This document shows, piece after piece, positions 1 through 12,900 of a stretch of 64,000 nucleotides of DNA. The notes under the pieces were generated by a model. That model had not been told where the DNA came from. It saw nothing but the letters and a program-made list of their open reading frames with translations, and searched no databases. The number at the start of each line of letters is the position of its first letter. Position 1 is the first letter of the stretch. The stretch covers positions 60,125,543 to 60,189,542 of the forward strand of contig NC_066314.1 of assembly GCF_022539315.1 (NCBI RefSeq). The letters run 5' to 3'. This DNA comes from Serinus canaria (Eukaryota > Chordata > Aves > Passeriformes > Fringillidae). A program made the position numbers and the translations under genes.

Positions 1-859
1 GAAGAAATAACTACAATGTGCTGCTCTATTTTCAGAGCTGGGTCATGGAAAAAAAAGAGAGTAGATAACCAGATAAATTGTGGATCTTTGATATTATTTG
101 TAGGATTAGTGAACCCTTCAGGTGCAGATTTGAAGTGCCACTGGAAACCCCAACTTTACAGCACCATGAGCTGTAGAGTTTGTTCACAGACACTTTGTGC
201 TGCTTGGGTGGAGCACTGAGGTCAGTGAAGCATTATTTGCTCCAATACACTGTCATTAAATTGGCACCTGAGGGAGAGGAAACAGCAGCAGCTGAGGCAG
301 ACAGCTGTGAAACAGAGTCTGTACTCAGTGTGTGCTGTTTGTTTACAGCTGTACCTGGTGAAATCTGCATCTCTAGTGTGCACAGTAACAGATAGGGACA
401 TCAATCTGTGTCTCTCAGCTCCAATCTACAGCTGAAATTTTTTCATCTCTCTGTATGTAGTCAGCCAGGGTAAACCATGCATTTATATATTTGCATGTGC
501 ATTCAAAGTGGTTACAGTGAAAAATAAGTGTTCTTGGTTCAGTTATACTGTTTCTCAGCACTTAATCACTTTGTTATCTGGGATATTTAAAATATCAGCT
601 TACTTTGTTAAAACATTTTTTGTAGCTGCAGGAGTCACTGGACTCCTAAAAGCTAAAAATAACTCTTAAGCAAAGTACATAGGGAACTGAAAGAAATGGC
701 TTGTATCCTTGGGAAAATGCAAATATCCCTCCATCATTTCCCTGGTTAATTTTCAGCTGTCATAAATGTCAGTGCTGACTGGGGCCAGTATTATGTATCA
801 TGCTTTATCAGAATGCCATGTTTTGGTAGGATCTGACTAACACTGCTCTTTGGTTCCAG
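1..859 (+). other. PKP2: PKP2 intron 1, 3' part
   Basis: Non-coding sequence leading to the exon 2 acceptor (ttggttccag, ending at 859). No exon 1-like coding is present, so the start codon lies upstream of the window. I see no repeat or RNA gene here. Confidence 0.85.
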
Positions 860-972
860 GCAGCCTGCACCGTGCATCCAGTGTACCAGAGCGTGTCTAT
901 AACATGGGCATCACTGAGACTGATTCTGCACCAAGGTCTCCCTACAGTTTCTCATTTTACCAGGCAAACCAG
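860..972 (+). CDS. PKP2: PKP2 exon 2 (head domain)
   Basis: 113 nt, the same length as human exon 2 (c.224-336). It enters in phase 1 (first two bases complete a Gly codon) and ends in phase 0 before gtgagg. It begins [11 protein letters not shown], matching human residues 75-85. The RASSVPE stretch corresponds to the human Ser82 site, which is phosphorylated by C-TAK1/MARK3 and bound by 14-3-3 to keep PKP2 out of the nucleus (known for the human protein; inferred here). The second half of the exon (Asp-Ser-Ala-Pro-Arg-Ser-Pro...) is poorly conserved with human, as usual for this disordered head. Confidence 0.93.
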
Positions 973-3900
973 GTGAGGAAAGGAAGACAATGAGTTGAAA
1001 TAAAAATAGTAGCACACACAGTTTATTCATTTTGTTGCCACAAATAACAGCATTTAGGTGGTGTTATGAGGTCCGTTTGCTTGTTTGTTTTCTTCTTAAA
1101 GCCTGATTTTTAGAAAATGAGGGTTTTACAGTGAAATCTCTTCATGTTCTCCCTTCCTTCCAATGACTTCAGAGCCCAGTAGCCAAATTCAAGCCAATCA
1201 TACAAATGGGCTGTCTGCAGTGCTGTTGGGTTTGTGAGCATTGGCATCAGGGTAGAAACAGAAAAAACATATTTACACTTCACTGAGGCAAAGGCTGTGA
1301 CAAGTCAGACCTTCATCCCTCCCACCAGACAGTCAGCACATCTGTACCTCAGGGTGGGCAAAGGCCAGGCTGCCCAGGCAAACAGAATTAGGCATCCAAA
1401 ACCAAAGGAAAACAGATTGCTTTAGTTTCACAAATCCTTTAGTTTTCACAATGTAGAGTGGTTCCTTATCATTTTAAATTCTCCTGTTGTAACCTGTTTT
1501 ATCATTATAACAATTCCAGCAGTACAGTCCTTGCAATACAATAGTGTTTCTAAACCATCTAATCATAAATTCTCTTGTTATTTTGACCAGCTTTTCTTGG
1601 GGTCAGGGCCTGAATGCTGAGATAAATAATTGGTTTTCTGCAGGGTTTTTGACACAGCTCATAATTGGTTTTGGACCTGTTTGAAGGAGGGACTGGGAAA
1701 TTAACACAGCTTAATAGCAACGCTCCTGCACAATCAATTTAGTAAACTGAAAGCATTTTGGCTTGAGAACAGAAACATTTATTTGCTAAATAACTATGTA
1801 TGAAGAGGGCAATTATTTCCTAATTTTAGACTACTCAAGAATGGTGTTTTGTCATTAAAAGCAAGAGCCCAGCTTTTGACCAGGCAGTGAAGCAGCTCTG
1901 GCTCTGTACAGGGAGAGACAGAAACATTTACCTAAACACATTTCATTCTCTGTCCTCCCACCCTTTATTCTCACCTGTCCTGCAGTCCATAATATTTGAC
2001 CTGAATTCGTTCCTTCCAGAAGACAGCAACAAGAGGAAAGCTGGAGGTGACATAGGAATCACAATTGGACAGGCAGGGGGTGGGGAGAAAAGAGAAAAAA
2101 GTGTAAAAGCTGGGAAAAGCCACAAGGTCTAGTACTTCACAAAAAATGTTAATTACCCCCAAACAACAGATAAAGATGTCCTTGCATAGCTTCTGTAGAA
2201 TAAACAGATACATCCAATGATCTTTGCCTGAGCCTGCTAGTTTCTATAACCTTTACTCCCTTTGTGATTCAGCTATCACCCTCAGGATCTCCTCAACAGT
2301 GAAATGAAGGGAATTCAGTGTGGCATCTATCTGCTGAGCACTGTTTCTTCAATTAAAATCTTGTGTAAACTTCTCAGTTTACCTTAAAAAATGCCTTTAA
2401 TATTTCTAAACTTTAATACAATGTGGAGCTATGGAGCTTTCTTTTATGGTTGTATGCCCCTATGCTTACTGATTTTTTTTAAAAATTGGTCCACAACTCC
2501 TGTATTTCAAGGCCAGATAGTGTCCCAAGTTGATTTTGTTTTGGAAGGTTTTGAATGGAGTATGCAGTCCAATACAGAGTACAAGGAAAAAGTATAAGAA
2601 TCAAGAGGCCTCAAACACCACCTAAAAGTAAGAATCTTGAAGATACATTCTACAAAGAAAGGTTGATTTGTTTGGTTTAGAAAAGAGAAAATTGTAAAGC
2701 CAGATTATGATCTAATACAGTCTCTCCCCATTAGGTATAGGAGGAAAAAATAATCTAAAATTGCAGCTGTGGAATTAGGGAAGTCATTGAGATGGTGAAA
2801 TGGTCATTTTAATTTTCTTGGAATGTTATACAGTCTTCTTTATTTTTAAGAGAAGGGACTATCTTTTTACCAGATCCTACCACAAATGAACACAAGTGCT
2901 AAATAACTTTATATTAATATAAGGTTATTATCAATATCAAAACACTTCAGTATAAATTTTTTTATATCTGATTGATTAATTTTCTTCTGTCTATTAGACA
3001 GCCTTGAATTTAGCTTTAGTAGCAGATGTTTGTGTTAATCCCCAAGGAGTTTCAACAGAAGAATCTCCATTAAAAATCAATCAATCATTAATAATTCTTC
3101 CCTTCAACAGAAGAATCTCCATTAATAATCAGTCAATCAAACCTGGCTTGATTGACTTATGCAACTGGTCTGAGTTCATGACAGAAGAAAGGATGCTTAG
3201 CTTTTGTCTCCTGATGTTTAGACTGTACTTCTTCCTGCCTTCATGAGGGAGGTACCAAGAAGTGTGGCAGAATCCCATTTGATTTGATGGCACAATTTTG
3301 GCAACACTCCCGTATTTTTTGTGATTCTGAGAGCAGACCATAGAATTTTTGCCTTTACTTTGTTTGGCTTGGTTTCTCTTGGTTTGGTTTCTCTTGGTTT
3401 GGTTTCTCTGCTGCTAATCCTAAATGCTGTGACCTTACTGTGTCTCCTGTTGTTCCATGCCCCCTTGGAGCAGGTTGCCTCCCCATCCTCTTACACCAAC
3501 GGCTGGGGGACAAGGATTGCCTACAGGACGATGGAGGAGAGAGCTCAAAGGCAGCCTCTGAAGAGACTGGAGGTTTCACCCCAGCGAAATCCGGACAGGT
3601 TGGCTTACATGCCCAGGGATTTTTACTATGATGGAGGGATCTCAGCTGGGCTCTCCCTGAGGCACGGAGATGGCCTGAGGTGCAGTGGGACCGTGCCACC
3701 GCGGTACGCCCGCTCCGAGATCGTCGGCTACAGCCTCCGCGACTCCGTGCACAGGGGACGCTCCTTCAGGAGACACTCCCGCCCCGGGGCTGCCAGTGAT
3801 GCTCTCCTTGATGGTTCCTACCCCGCTGTCCCTCTGTACCACCAGCCTGGCAACAGCCGCAGCATGAGCAACCTCCTGGAGAAGGAGAACTACCTGGCCT

Positions 3901-6900
3901 CGGAGAGCGCCGTGGGACAAGTCAGGTCCCCGGCCGCGTCCCGCTTGTCTCAGAACAGGCACTCGGTGAGGTCCAGCTTCTACCAGACCACCTTCAGAAA
4001 CACCCAGAGCAGGAGGGAGGTTTCCCAGCCAGCTTCCATAGGCAGTGTCACTGCAGAAACGGATGGGAAGAGGATGCCGGTGACAGCTGCTGTGGCCGCA
4101 GCAGGGAGGAATGGGTTCCTGCAGAGCGAGCAAGCGACCCTCAATGGATCTCAGCTGGGGTAAGCACAGTGCAGGACATGCTTTGGCTCTGGGCTCTCAC
4201 AGCTGACATGAACGTGCTTGTTAGGAAGGAAATTGATAGCCTGGGGTTCAGCAGCCAGCACCATGCATGAAATATCAGTGCAGAGGAAGCAGAAAGTCTT
4301 TTAAAAAGCCACATCCAGTGCAACGGAGGAAAAGGGAGAAAAAATGTATGTGTATGTACAGTGCAAGGTGTACACCTCCTGCTGAAGTTTGGGACCCCCT
4401 TTTGCCAAGAGTTTATCAGGGAACATGAAAGTCACTGAGTAATTTACAACCTAAGTCACAATACACAATTGGCAAATGTGCTCACAAGAGCCCACACGAT
4501 ATCAGCACTGGTTCTCATGGGAATAGGTCAGAAAAGTACCAGTGGGACATTTTGGCAATTGACAATTTCCACTGTAAAATCCTCCACAGTGTCAAGGACA
4601 ACTCTTAGTTTTTATAAACTTTATCAGGAGACACGAAACAGTCACTAAGTAACTTACAACCTAAGTCACAATACACAAAATTGTATTGGCAAATGTGCTC
4701 ACAAGAGCCCGTATGATATCAGCACTGGTTCTCATGGGAACGGGTCAGAAAAGTACCAGTGGGACAGCTTTTGGCAGATTGACAAATTCCAGTTAAAAAT
4801 CCTCCATGGTTTCAAGGACACCTCTTAGTTTTTATAAACTTCAGGTAAAACATGGGCAGAGATTTTTCTTAGCTCTGTAGCACCATCCCTCCCTAGAACC
4901 AATACAAACTGCTCTGAATCCCAAGACCTCAGAGCTTCCCACTACCATGAAATCTACATGTTCTGAGGGAGTTATCTTAATTTGAAGCTGTGTTAACTCC
5001 ATGGCAGAAAGTCCCAAATCTGCCCCCAGACTTTCTGAAAATTGTTTAAAACACTGGAAAGGGTTGTTTGAGTTTTTTTCCCAAAATTACTTCCCCTACC
5101 AAAAATTCCTTTCCAGAGAAGATTTCAGAATGTTTAAAATCTGTTCCATTTTCAAAACAGAAATTAAATTATTTCTAAATTTCCCCTCAGGAGTGAATAT
5201 CTTTTCATTTTAGAATAATTTTGAATGTTTCCAGAGCTGTTACATTTCAATGGACAGAAAAAGCCACTTGTTATACAGGAGAAGGTTGCGTGTTTATTCT
5301 GGTTTTTGCTGTTGTTTCAGAATTCAAATAAGGATCCTAAAATTTCTGTTTAAGTTAATCATGGTGTAATTTACAACAGTGTTATTAAGAAATGGCTTTT
5401 TTCCCATAACTGTGTAGCTGTTAAGTTCATTTTTCTGGAGACTTATCTTTCTTCTTTGTCTGATTTTCCTGCTTTGTGAGAAAAGGCATCACCTGATATC
5501 ACTGCCATGTGCAGATCAGGTATTTTTTGTTGTCAAGTACATGCTGTGTGTTATGATTATATTTGCAAATATTTATGGTATTATGCTCGCTTCTGCTCTC
5601 GATAGAAATTTTCATTTCTGGGTGATGCAAGACTTAGGAGATCTGACATTACTTATGTTGACTTATAAGCACTCAGACTTTGCAGCTAGTAAGTCCAAAA
5701 ACCAGCTGAGAACTCACAATAGCTGAAGATTTTGGAGTAGTAATACTGTAAAGAGGTACCTGGCTTTGTCAGTAGGGAGGACTCTGTTTTTCAGTAAGAC
5801 AATTTACAAACATGTATCCCATTGATTTAATAATCTGCTTTACTTTTGGCACATTCTAGAATGCATTTCTGAGCCACAACCAACAATTTTTATCTTGAAT
5901 TACATGTAGGAGCAATTTTGGCTTTTTCTTTTGCAGGTGCAGACAGTGGAGTCTGGTTGTCTGTCTGTACAAGCATCAACCAAAATATTTTAATGCCTTC
6001 AGATGTAAAAATCAGTCTTGAGTCATTGTGCAAGTGGCTTTCATGTGACCATGTTAACTCAGATGGAAGATTTGTCATCTGCTGGAAATCTTTGTGATGG
6101 CATAATTCCTTAAGGGCCAGTTTTTAGGTTCAGCATTTGCCAGAAGTTCTCTCAGTTCAAGGCATTTGTAGACACTCTCAATTTTCTTGTTATTTCTCAT
6201 TCTCTTATTTGAAGGTTGCATTTATCTAATATATTGCTCCCTTACTTGTTGCTCCCTTAGTAATGTAAAGGGAAAAAAAGACATAATCTTGGTTTTGGAG
6301 TAATTTAATATTTCCAGAAACCTGTACTTTTTTTAAATGCATGCCACGATTTAAGTCTTTCCGAGTGAATTAAGAGAATGTAAAATAGTTGTGTAAGTTT
6401 AAAGCTGTGTACAGCATTTGAAATGTATCACAAATGCATTTTGAAACTTCCTGTAAAAGAATTAGCTCATGCTATGAAAGCTAAGTAGAAAAAATCAAAG
6501 TACAGAGATGCTATCTCTGTATCCTCTGGTGAAGTGAATCAGTTAAGAGCATCCTTATGATTAAGAGCTTAGAAAAGAGAGAGGCTCAGCCTGAAGCTGA
6601 GAAATGGCTGCTTGCAGAATCTGACCCCTAAATGTGCTGAAAGCTGCCACAAAATGTATTTGTCTCAAAACAGGTATACTTTGGCAATTAAGCTGAAGCC
6701 AGAATCTGTCAAATCATTGTTCTGTTGAACAACCTCTGCCTGGCTGACCATTTGTTTGTTGTCTCTTCATGTGTCAGTCAGCCACAGAGCTAATTTAGTT
6801 TGCTTGTAAATACTTTGAGGGTGGGAATGGAATCTCTGCATCAGATTCCATTTTGACAAGAGTTATGGTGCTGCAGCTTTATGAATACCACTGAGGGTCA

Positions 6901-9900
6901 GAGATGGTATTGCATCCCTTATTGCTGCCAGATAAAACGTTAGGGAATGTTATTTTTATCCAATGGAGAGCAATCCAAGTTTGGCAGTGCACAATAGGAG
7001 AGAAATCCTCTGCCTGCTGCATGAAGGGGTGCCTGTGACTGGGGAGCTGTATTCTATTTGCAGGCATCCCCGTGGCAGGGAGGAATGATGCATCTGACTC
7101 CATGCTCTCAGCAGGCTAATTTATTATTTTATGATACTGTATTATATTAAAGAATACCATACTAAAGAATACAGAAAAGATACTTTACTAAAATGCTCAA
7201 AGGTACTGAGGAAAACTTGTGACTCCTTCCAGAGTTCTGGCCCCGACTGGCCAACGAGACAAAACAACCCACAGCAGAATCCAATGGAACAATCACCTGT
7301 GGTAAACAATCTCCAAACACATTCCACATGAGCAAAACACAGGAGAAGCAAATGAGATAGGAATTGTTTTCCTTTTCTCTGAGGTTTCTCAGCTTCCCAG
7401 GAGAAAAATCCTGGGCAAAGGGATTGTTCAGAGAATGTGAATGCCACACACTGCTGTCAGTCTCAGGGCAGAGCTACCCCAGCACCTAGAAATGCACTGT
7501 CTGCCTGTCCAAGTGTCCATCTCAGCATGGAAGTGGCTCCTGGTGGACTTTGACTCCTCTGGGACACCCTTGGCATCCTGAGGTTGAGTTCCCGCATAAA
7601 TTCTCTGGTGTGCCCTGAGGGATCAGCTCATGCTTGACCTTGGGAAGCCCATGGTTCTATTCCTCTGCTGGTCAGTGAAATTCCACAGTTTAGTACATCA
7701 GAGATGTCTGCTGCTCACAGAAGGTGACTGAATTTGGTCACAACACACCAAAATTATTGCTGTGTCCAACAGGTAGACATGGTTGGTCACATGTGCAGGT
7801 TTATAACACAGTCTCAAAACCTTTGCTGATTTAAGACATGTAACTAAAACCCAAGGTTGAAAAGCCTGTTTTTCAGTTCCACTACAGAGTAAAACAAAGG
7901 AATATCATCTGGCTAATTTTCCATATTCCACTTTTCTGAGCATTGTTAATTATTATTTAATACTTCTGATTAGTTTAAAGAAAAAAAATTAAAGTTTCAA
8001 CTTTAGTTAATCTACTTCCCAGGTGCTAATTTTAATGTAAAAGGCAATTGAGTTAAAATGGCTAACTACAAATTCTTTTACTGAGATGATTATCAAGTAA
8101 ACCATTCTGATTCTGGTCGCTCTGCAGTAGGGTTATTGCCAATTACTGCTTGTTTGCTGTGAGTCACAGACTGCCCTCTCATCCCCTTCTGCCTGGTGGC
8201 ACAGCTGCTACTACAAAATGCTCTGCATTTAGGAAAAAAAAAATAGAATGCTCACATTCTTGTCAGCTTTTCTCTCTCCATTTTTTTTTATCTGGGTACA
8301 GCATATTTGAAACCAAAAGTAAATAAAAAGTCTGGGGAGCATAACCACCTGTCCCAGAGCTAATGCACCTGATTGTGCCATTAATTGTTTTATGTTCCAT
8401 TTACTGGGGGAAAAATATGTGTTTGGTGACCTCTCTTTCCATTTTTTTATATGGTGGTCTAACACAATCATCACTTAAGCAAAGTTGGAAGGGAAGTGGT
8501 AGCACATATTTTTGATATTCTCTACATTGGTTCTCTACCACAGAATCTCTACATACTCAGTTTAATGAGTGGTATTCTTATTTTTCCCACCTGAAAAATA
8601 GCTTTGTCCATCTATTTCAAACAAGAGCAACTTCCTTTTTTGAAAAAAGGAGGTTCTGAATCCTGCACAGATGGAGTCTGGGAATATGACACTGATGAAA
8701 GGCATAAGGACAAATATAAAAAAATCCTCTCACTATTGAGAAAAACATCAAAGTATCTTCACAGCCAATAATAGTCACTCTGACATGGTTATGGCCTTCT
8801 TTTGATCCTCATCCATTTCTTCATCCTCCCTTTCACGTTCTTCATTCATCCACTGGATGGAAACACTGATACAAACATCTACTGATACTTCCATTTTGTT
8901 ATTATAACTTAAAGCATTACTTGCTTTCTCCAGAACTACACTTCCATTTATGACTTTCTCTTCTCCCTGAATGTCAGTTTCTCTTAAAGCCATTATGATA
9001 TTTTCTGCTACTGGAAAGGAAAAAATATTTCTAAGAAAAGCTAGAGTTACATGAAAAACACAAAAATCCAATTTTACAAGCCTGATAATTTTTCTGCAGT
9101 CTGTCTTCACTAGATCTCTCTGTCTATACTTTGAAGGAGCCCAGAAGTGGAGATGACCCTGGAGCGTGCAGTGAACATTCTGAAGAGTGAAAATACACAG
9201 TCCACCCCCAGGATCCTTGCTGCAGTGACTTTCATACAGCATGAGTGCTTCCAAAAAGCAGATGCCAGGAGAAAAGTAAGTAATTATTCTTTTGCCAGTT
9301 ACAATCAGGCAGAGAAAATCAGACTCTATACTTTATGGCACTGTGTGCCAACATGAAAAGAAAGAAGGCAGTCTGAGTAACTTACTGATGTTAGGTATTT
9401 CTCTCTTCCTTTTCTTTAAATATCACTAGTGAACACAAATATGTCTCTCCTGCTGAACAGTTCTGTACAATAAAGTGAAAGGTGATTGTTTATTTTAAAA
9501 GACATTAAACCTGCTTTGGTTTGTAATATGCCCAGTAATCCCAGCCTTACTTCCATCATTATGTGCATGCAGCCCAGTTCAGTGACAGCCAAATGTCTCT
9601 CTGTCCTTTTTACTTGCTTTAGGGTGTGTCAGAGTCAGTTTTGGGAGAAGATAACAGCACAGAAAATTCAAACTAAGCACAGAGCTTCAGAACTGAATGT
9701 TTGAAAGTGGGTTATTACACAGACCTCTCTCAGGCAGCTTCCCAGAAAAACAGTGTTCAGGTTGGAGCAGTCAGCCTGGAGCTGCCTTACATTTTCCTGT
9801 CTGTCCCACATATCCTCCAATGAGCTTTTCTATTTGCTGCCCGTCAGACTTGTTCACATTGGCATGTCTTGTGTCCCCTCTTTAGCCTTCAGCCTGCATT

Positions 9901-12900
9901 CTTTGTCTATTGTTCCCTGATATCTGAGAGTTTGTGGGTCTAGTGGTTTTTCTGTTTTTCTGTGAACTTCTCAGTATTTTGGTGACTTTTGTCTACTAAT
10001 GAAAATTTAGAAGGACCGGTCAATAGCTGTTGTAAATTCTCAGCAAATTAGGTTGAAATAGCACTCCTTTTACAAGAGCTATAAATGCCTTAAAATCACT
10101 GGCAGAAAGTCTGCAGAAATATTTTTCAAAAACCAAACAACTACAGTATTGGTGTCAAAAGGGCTGATCTACTGCAATGGAACAGGTGGATGTGCCTTCA
10201 GCATGCTCTGTGCACCACTGCCCTCACCACAGATATTCCTGCATTCCACTCTGCTGGCATTTAGGTGATTGCTGAGTGACTGCAGGGGGAATCAGCTCAG
10301 CAGGGCAGGATAAGGAAACTCTGCCTTTTGTACAGGTGGGTCAGAGGAGAGCCTGCCAGGCTGTGTAGTTTACTCCAGGAAGGACAAAAGGCTTTGTTGC
10401 ATTGCATTTCTTTGTGTTGCCAGCACCTGCTGGTTGGATTGAATTCTTTTTGTCGTTAAACTCTGGACTGTTTAAGACGCTTGTATCAGGTTCCTGAGTC
10501 TTTCATGTGCTGTTGGCTTTGCACAAGGGTGAGTTTGTCCACAAAACCATATGGCATTTTGAGATGCTGAAGGAGACTGCTGTCAATGGTACATTAATGT
10601 AAGGTACTTTCTACAGTAAATTAATTCCTGAGTCAGCTCAGGCTTGCTTGTGTCATATCTCAGTTTATATGGGATTCACCACAACAAACTATTTGTTTCC
10701 ATGTTATGGAATTTAAGCTATTGTTTCCAGCTACTGTAACATAACATCTTATAAGTCCTTCATTCATCTGGGGCCAAAAGCTCGTTTTCTGAAGATTTAA
10801 ACCCTGAAAAGTAGTCTGTTCTTAAGGTGGGTAGTTTGGTAGATAGCTGGCTAACAATGCCTACTGCTCTACATTTTGATGCTTACTTTTACTATTCTTC
10901 CTCTGTGTGGCATAGTTAAGAAGTATTAAGTTTAATGTATTGGTTTTTAATACACTTTCAATACGTGCATTGGGAAGAACACTCTCTTTTCATCAGGCTG
11001 GTTGCTGAGGAAAAAAAACCAACCTGGTTATAAATGTTCCAGAATTAAATCTCAAATATTCATTTCACCAACATGGAAGCTAAAAGGCAGAGTGATTAAA
11101 TGTCTTGTCAGAGAGTACAAATCTGTGGCAAAGCTAGAAGAGATTTAGCATCATTCTCTGATATTAATTATGAAAATATGTTGCCTCTCCTAGTTGTGGA
11201 TTTTAAGTATTAGTCATACAAAAGCCCAGAGGTTAATAGCCATGTCCTAATGATTAATGATCTGTGCTTCAAGTCTCTCAAAGAGGAGCAAATGAAAGGA
11301 GTCTATAACTATTTAAACGTTTGCTGGGGCAGGGGGGAGTTTGTCATTTACAGCACCTGAGCATTCTCTGCTGTGCTCTGTTTTCCTCGCAGGTTTTCTC
11401 CCTTGGTGGTATCCCCAAGCTTTTGCAGCTCCTTGAGGTTCAGAATGAGGACATTCAGCGGGCAGCCTGCGGTGCTCTGAGGAACTTGGTGTTCGAGGAC
11501 AATGACAACAAGCTGGAGGTGTCAGAGCAGAAAGGGATCCCTCTGCTGCTCCGCCTGCTCCGGCACAGCAGGGACATAGAGACCAAGAAGCAAATCACAG
11601 GTAGTGTTTGCTCTGCAGCCAAGCCTGAAGTGCTTTAAGCAGGGCAAAAGCTTTCAGGGAGAGGTACATGATTGTTTAGTGACTAAATGCAAAAACATTG
11701 TCACCTACTCCAAGCAATTCCCGGAGGGTAAAATTCCAGGGTCCTTACTCAAGGCCGGTCTTTCAGTCAGTATCAAGAGATTGGGAATGCAACTTCCCCT
11801 CTTAAAACTTCTTCAGAGGTGGAGTGAGTGTGCTTGCAGGAAGCTTTAGATCCTTGATATTCCAGAAAAAAAAAGTCAGGCTCCCTAGGAGTGCCTGGGA
11901 CCATAATTAATGCCTGCTACTTACACAGCAGCTCAGCCTGCCTTTCTTGACTCTGCTGACAGCACCTACTGGAAGTTCCTTGTTGAAGGCTGTCACCCAG
12001 AGAGTCCTGTGCCAAGGACAGAAGTGCATGTTCTATTCCCCACAACCCCCACTGCCCCAGATTCCTGCTTCATCCCTGCAGTCCCATGTGTCCCTAGCGT
12101 GTCTCTTGGAATTCCACTGCTTGTGACCCACATTCTTTCTAATTAGGAAGAGCAAAGGAAGAGCAGGCTTATATTTTATAAATGGAAAACATGAATAAAT
12201 GAAGGGGGATTATTTCAAGTGAGCTTTAAAGATGCCAGGAACAAAATCTGTTAAGAGAGCAGTGCATGAAAGATACTGAAATTGCCAAGCAGCCCTGTCC
12301 TGAAGCAAAGACATGTTGAGACTTTCTGCAATTCTGCATTCTTTAAAGTATTTGCAATACTCTGCTCCCTAAGCTTGAGAACAAAGCTTTGTATTGTTGG
12401 CTGGTTTTTAGCTCAGTTCTGCAGCTCTGCAATGTTAAAATGTTTTAAAGTTTTTCACACTATCAGTTGCAGAACTGGGTCACAGAGTAATTTACTGTAC
12501 AGTGCCTTAACTCTCAGTGCTGTTACAGACCAGTGAGGGAAGCAGAGAAAGTGGTGGCAGAGTGGCAAGAAGGCCAATGCTCTTTCCTTGCCAGCAGTTC
12601 CATAATTTCTGACCAAAGTGTTGAATGTGCCTGATAACTCACATGTATGTTGTGAATATTACTGCCTTCCCCTTCACCAATGTGGAAATGGATACAGGAA
12701 CATCTTCTTTCAGCAATTACTGCTGTTCACTGAACGTGAATATTTACTCACAAAACAAAGAAGACACCAAAAATTATTTATGCCAAGCAGGATGATGTAG
12801 TTTGTGTAAAGCAAAATATTATGATGTGCTTTCATGCCTATCAGTTGCAAAGGACAACTTTAAAAATACAGCAAGACAGAAGTGTTTCTTACTTTGCTCA

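Larger units (their letters stand above)
973..3473 (+). other. PKP2: PKP2 intron 2
   Basis: A 2.5-kb AT-rich intron between a gtgagg donor and the gagcag acceptor of exon 3. It holds a 52-bp tandem duplication (3051-3143) and three copies of a 15-bp unit just before the acceptor (3363-3407). The ORFs inside it look like chance. Confidence 0.9.
4160..9136 (+). other. PKP2: PKP2 intron 3
   Basis: A 5-kb intron. It contains a ~210-bp tandem duplication (4412-4840), a solo LTR in antisense orientation (7048-7448) and an antisense open frame (8775-9010). The remainder (4841-7047 and 7449-8774) shows nothing recognisable beyond AT-rich unique sequence. Confidence 0.88.

Noticed and set aside
3321..3473. 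Hydrophobic N-terminal extension of exon 3 (Leu-Val-Ser repeats, signal-peptide-like)
   Set aside because: It is the intron 2 end read through in frame. The acceptor at 3473, the phase and the human exon 3 start all place the exon at 3474.
4412..4840. Tandem arrays considered as CRISPR-like repeats
   Set aside because: Only two adjacent long copies with no spacers, in a vertebrate intron; this is an ordinary tandem duplication.
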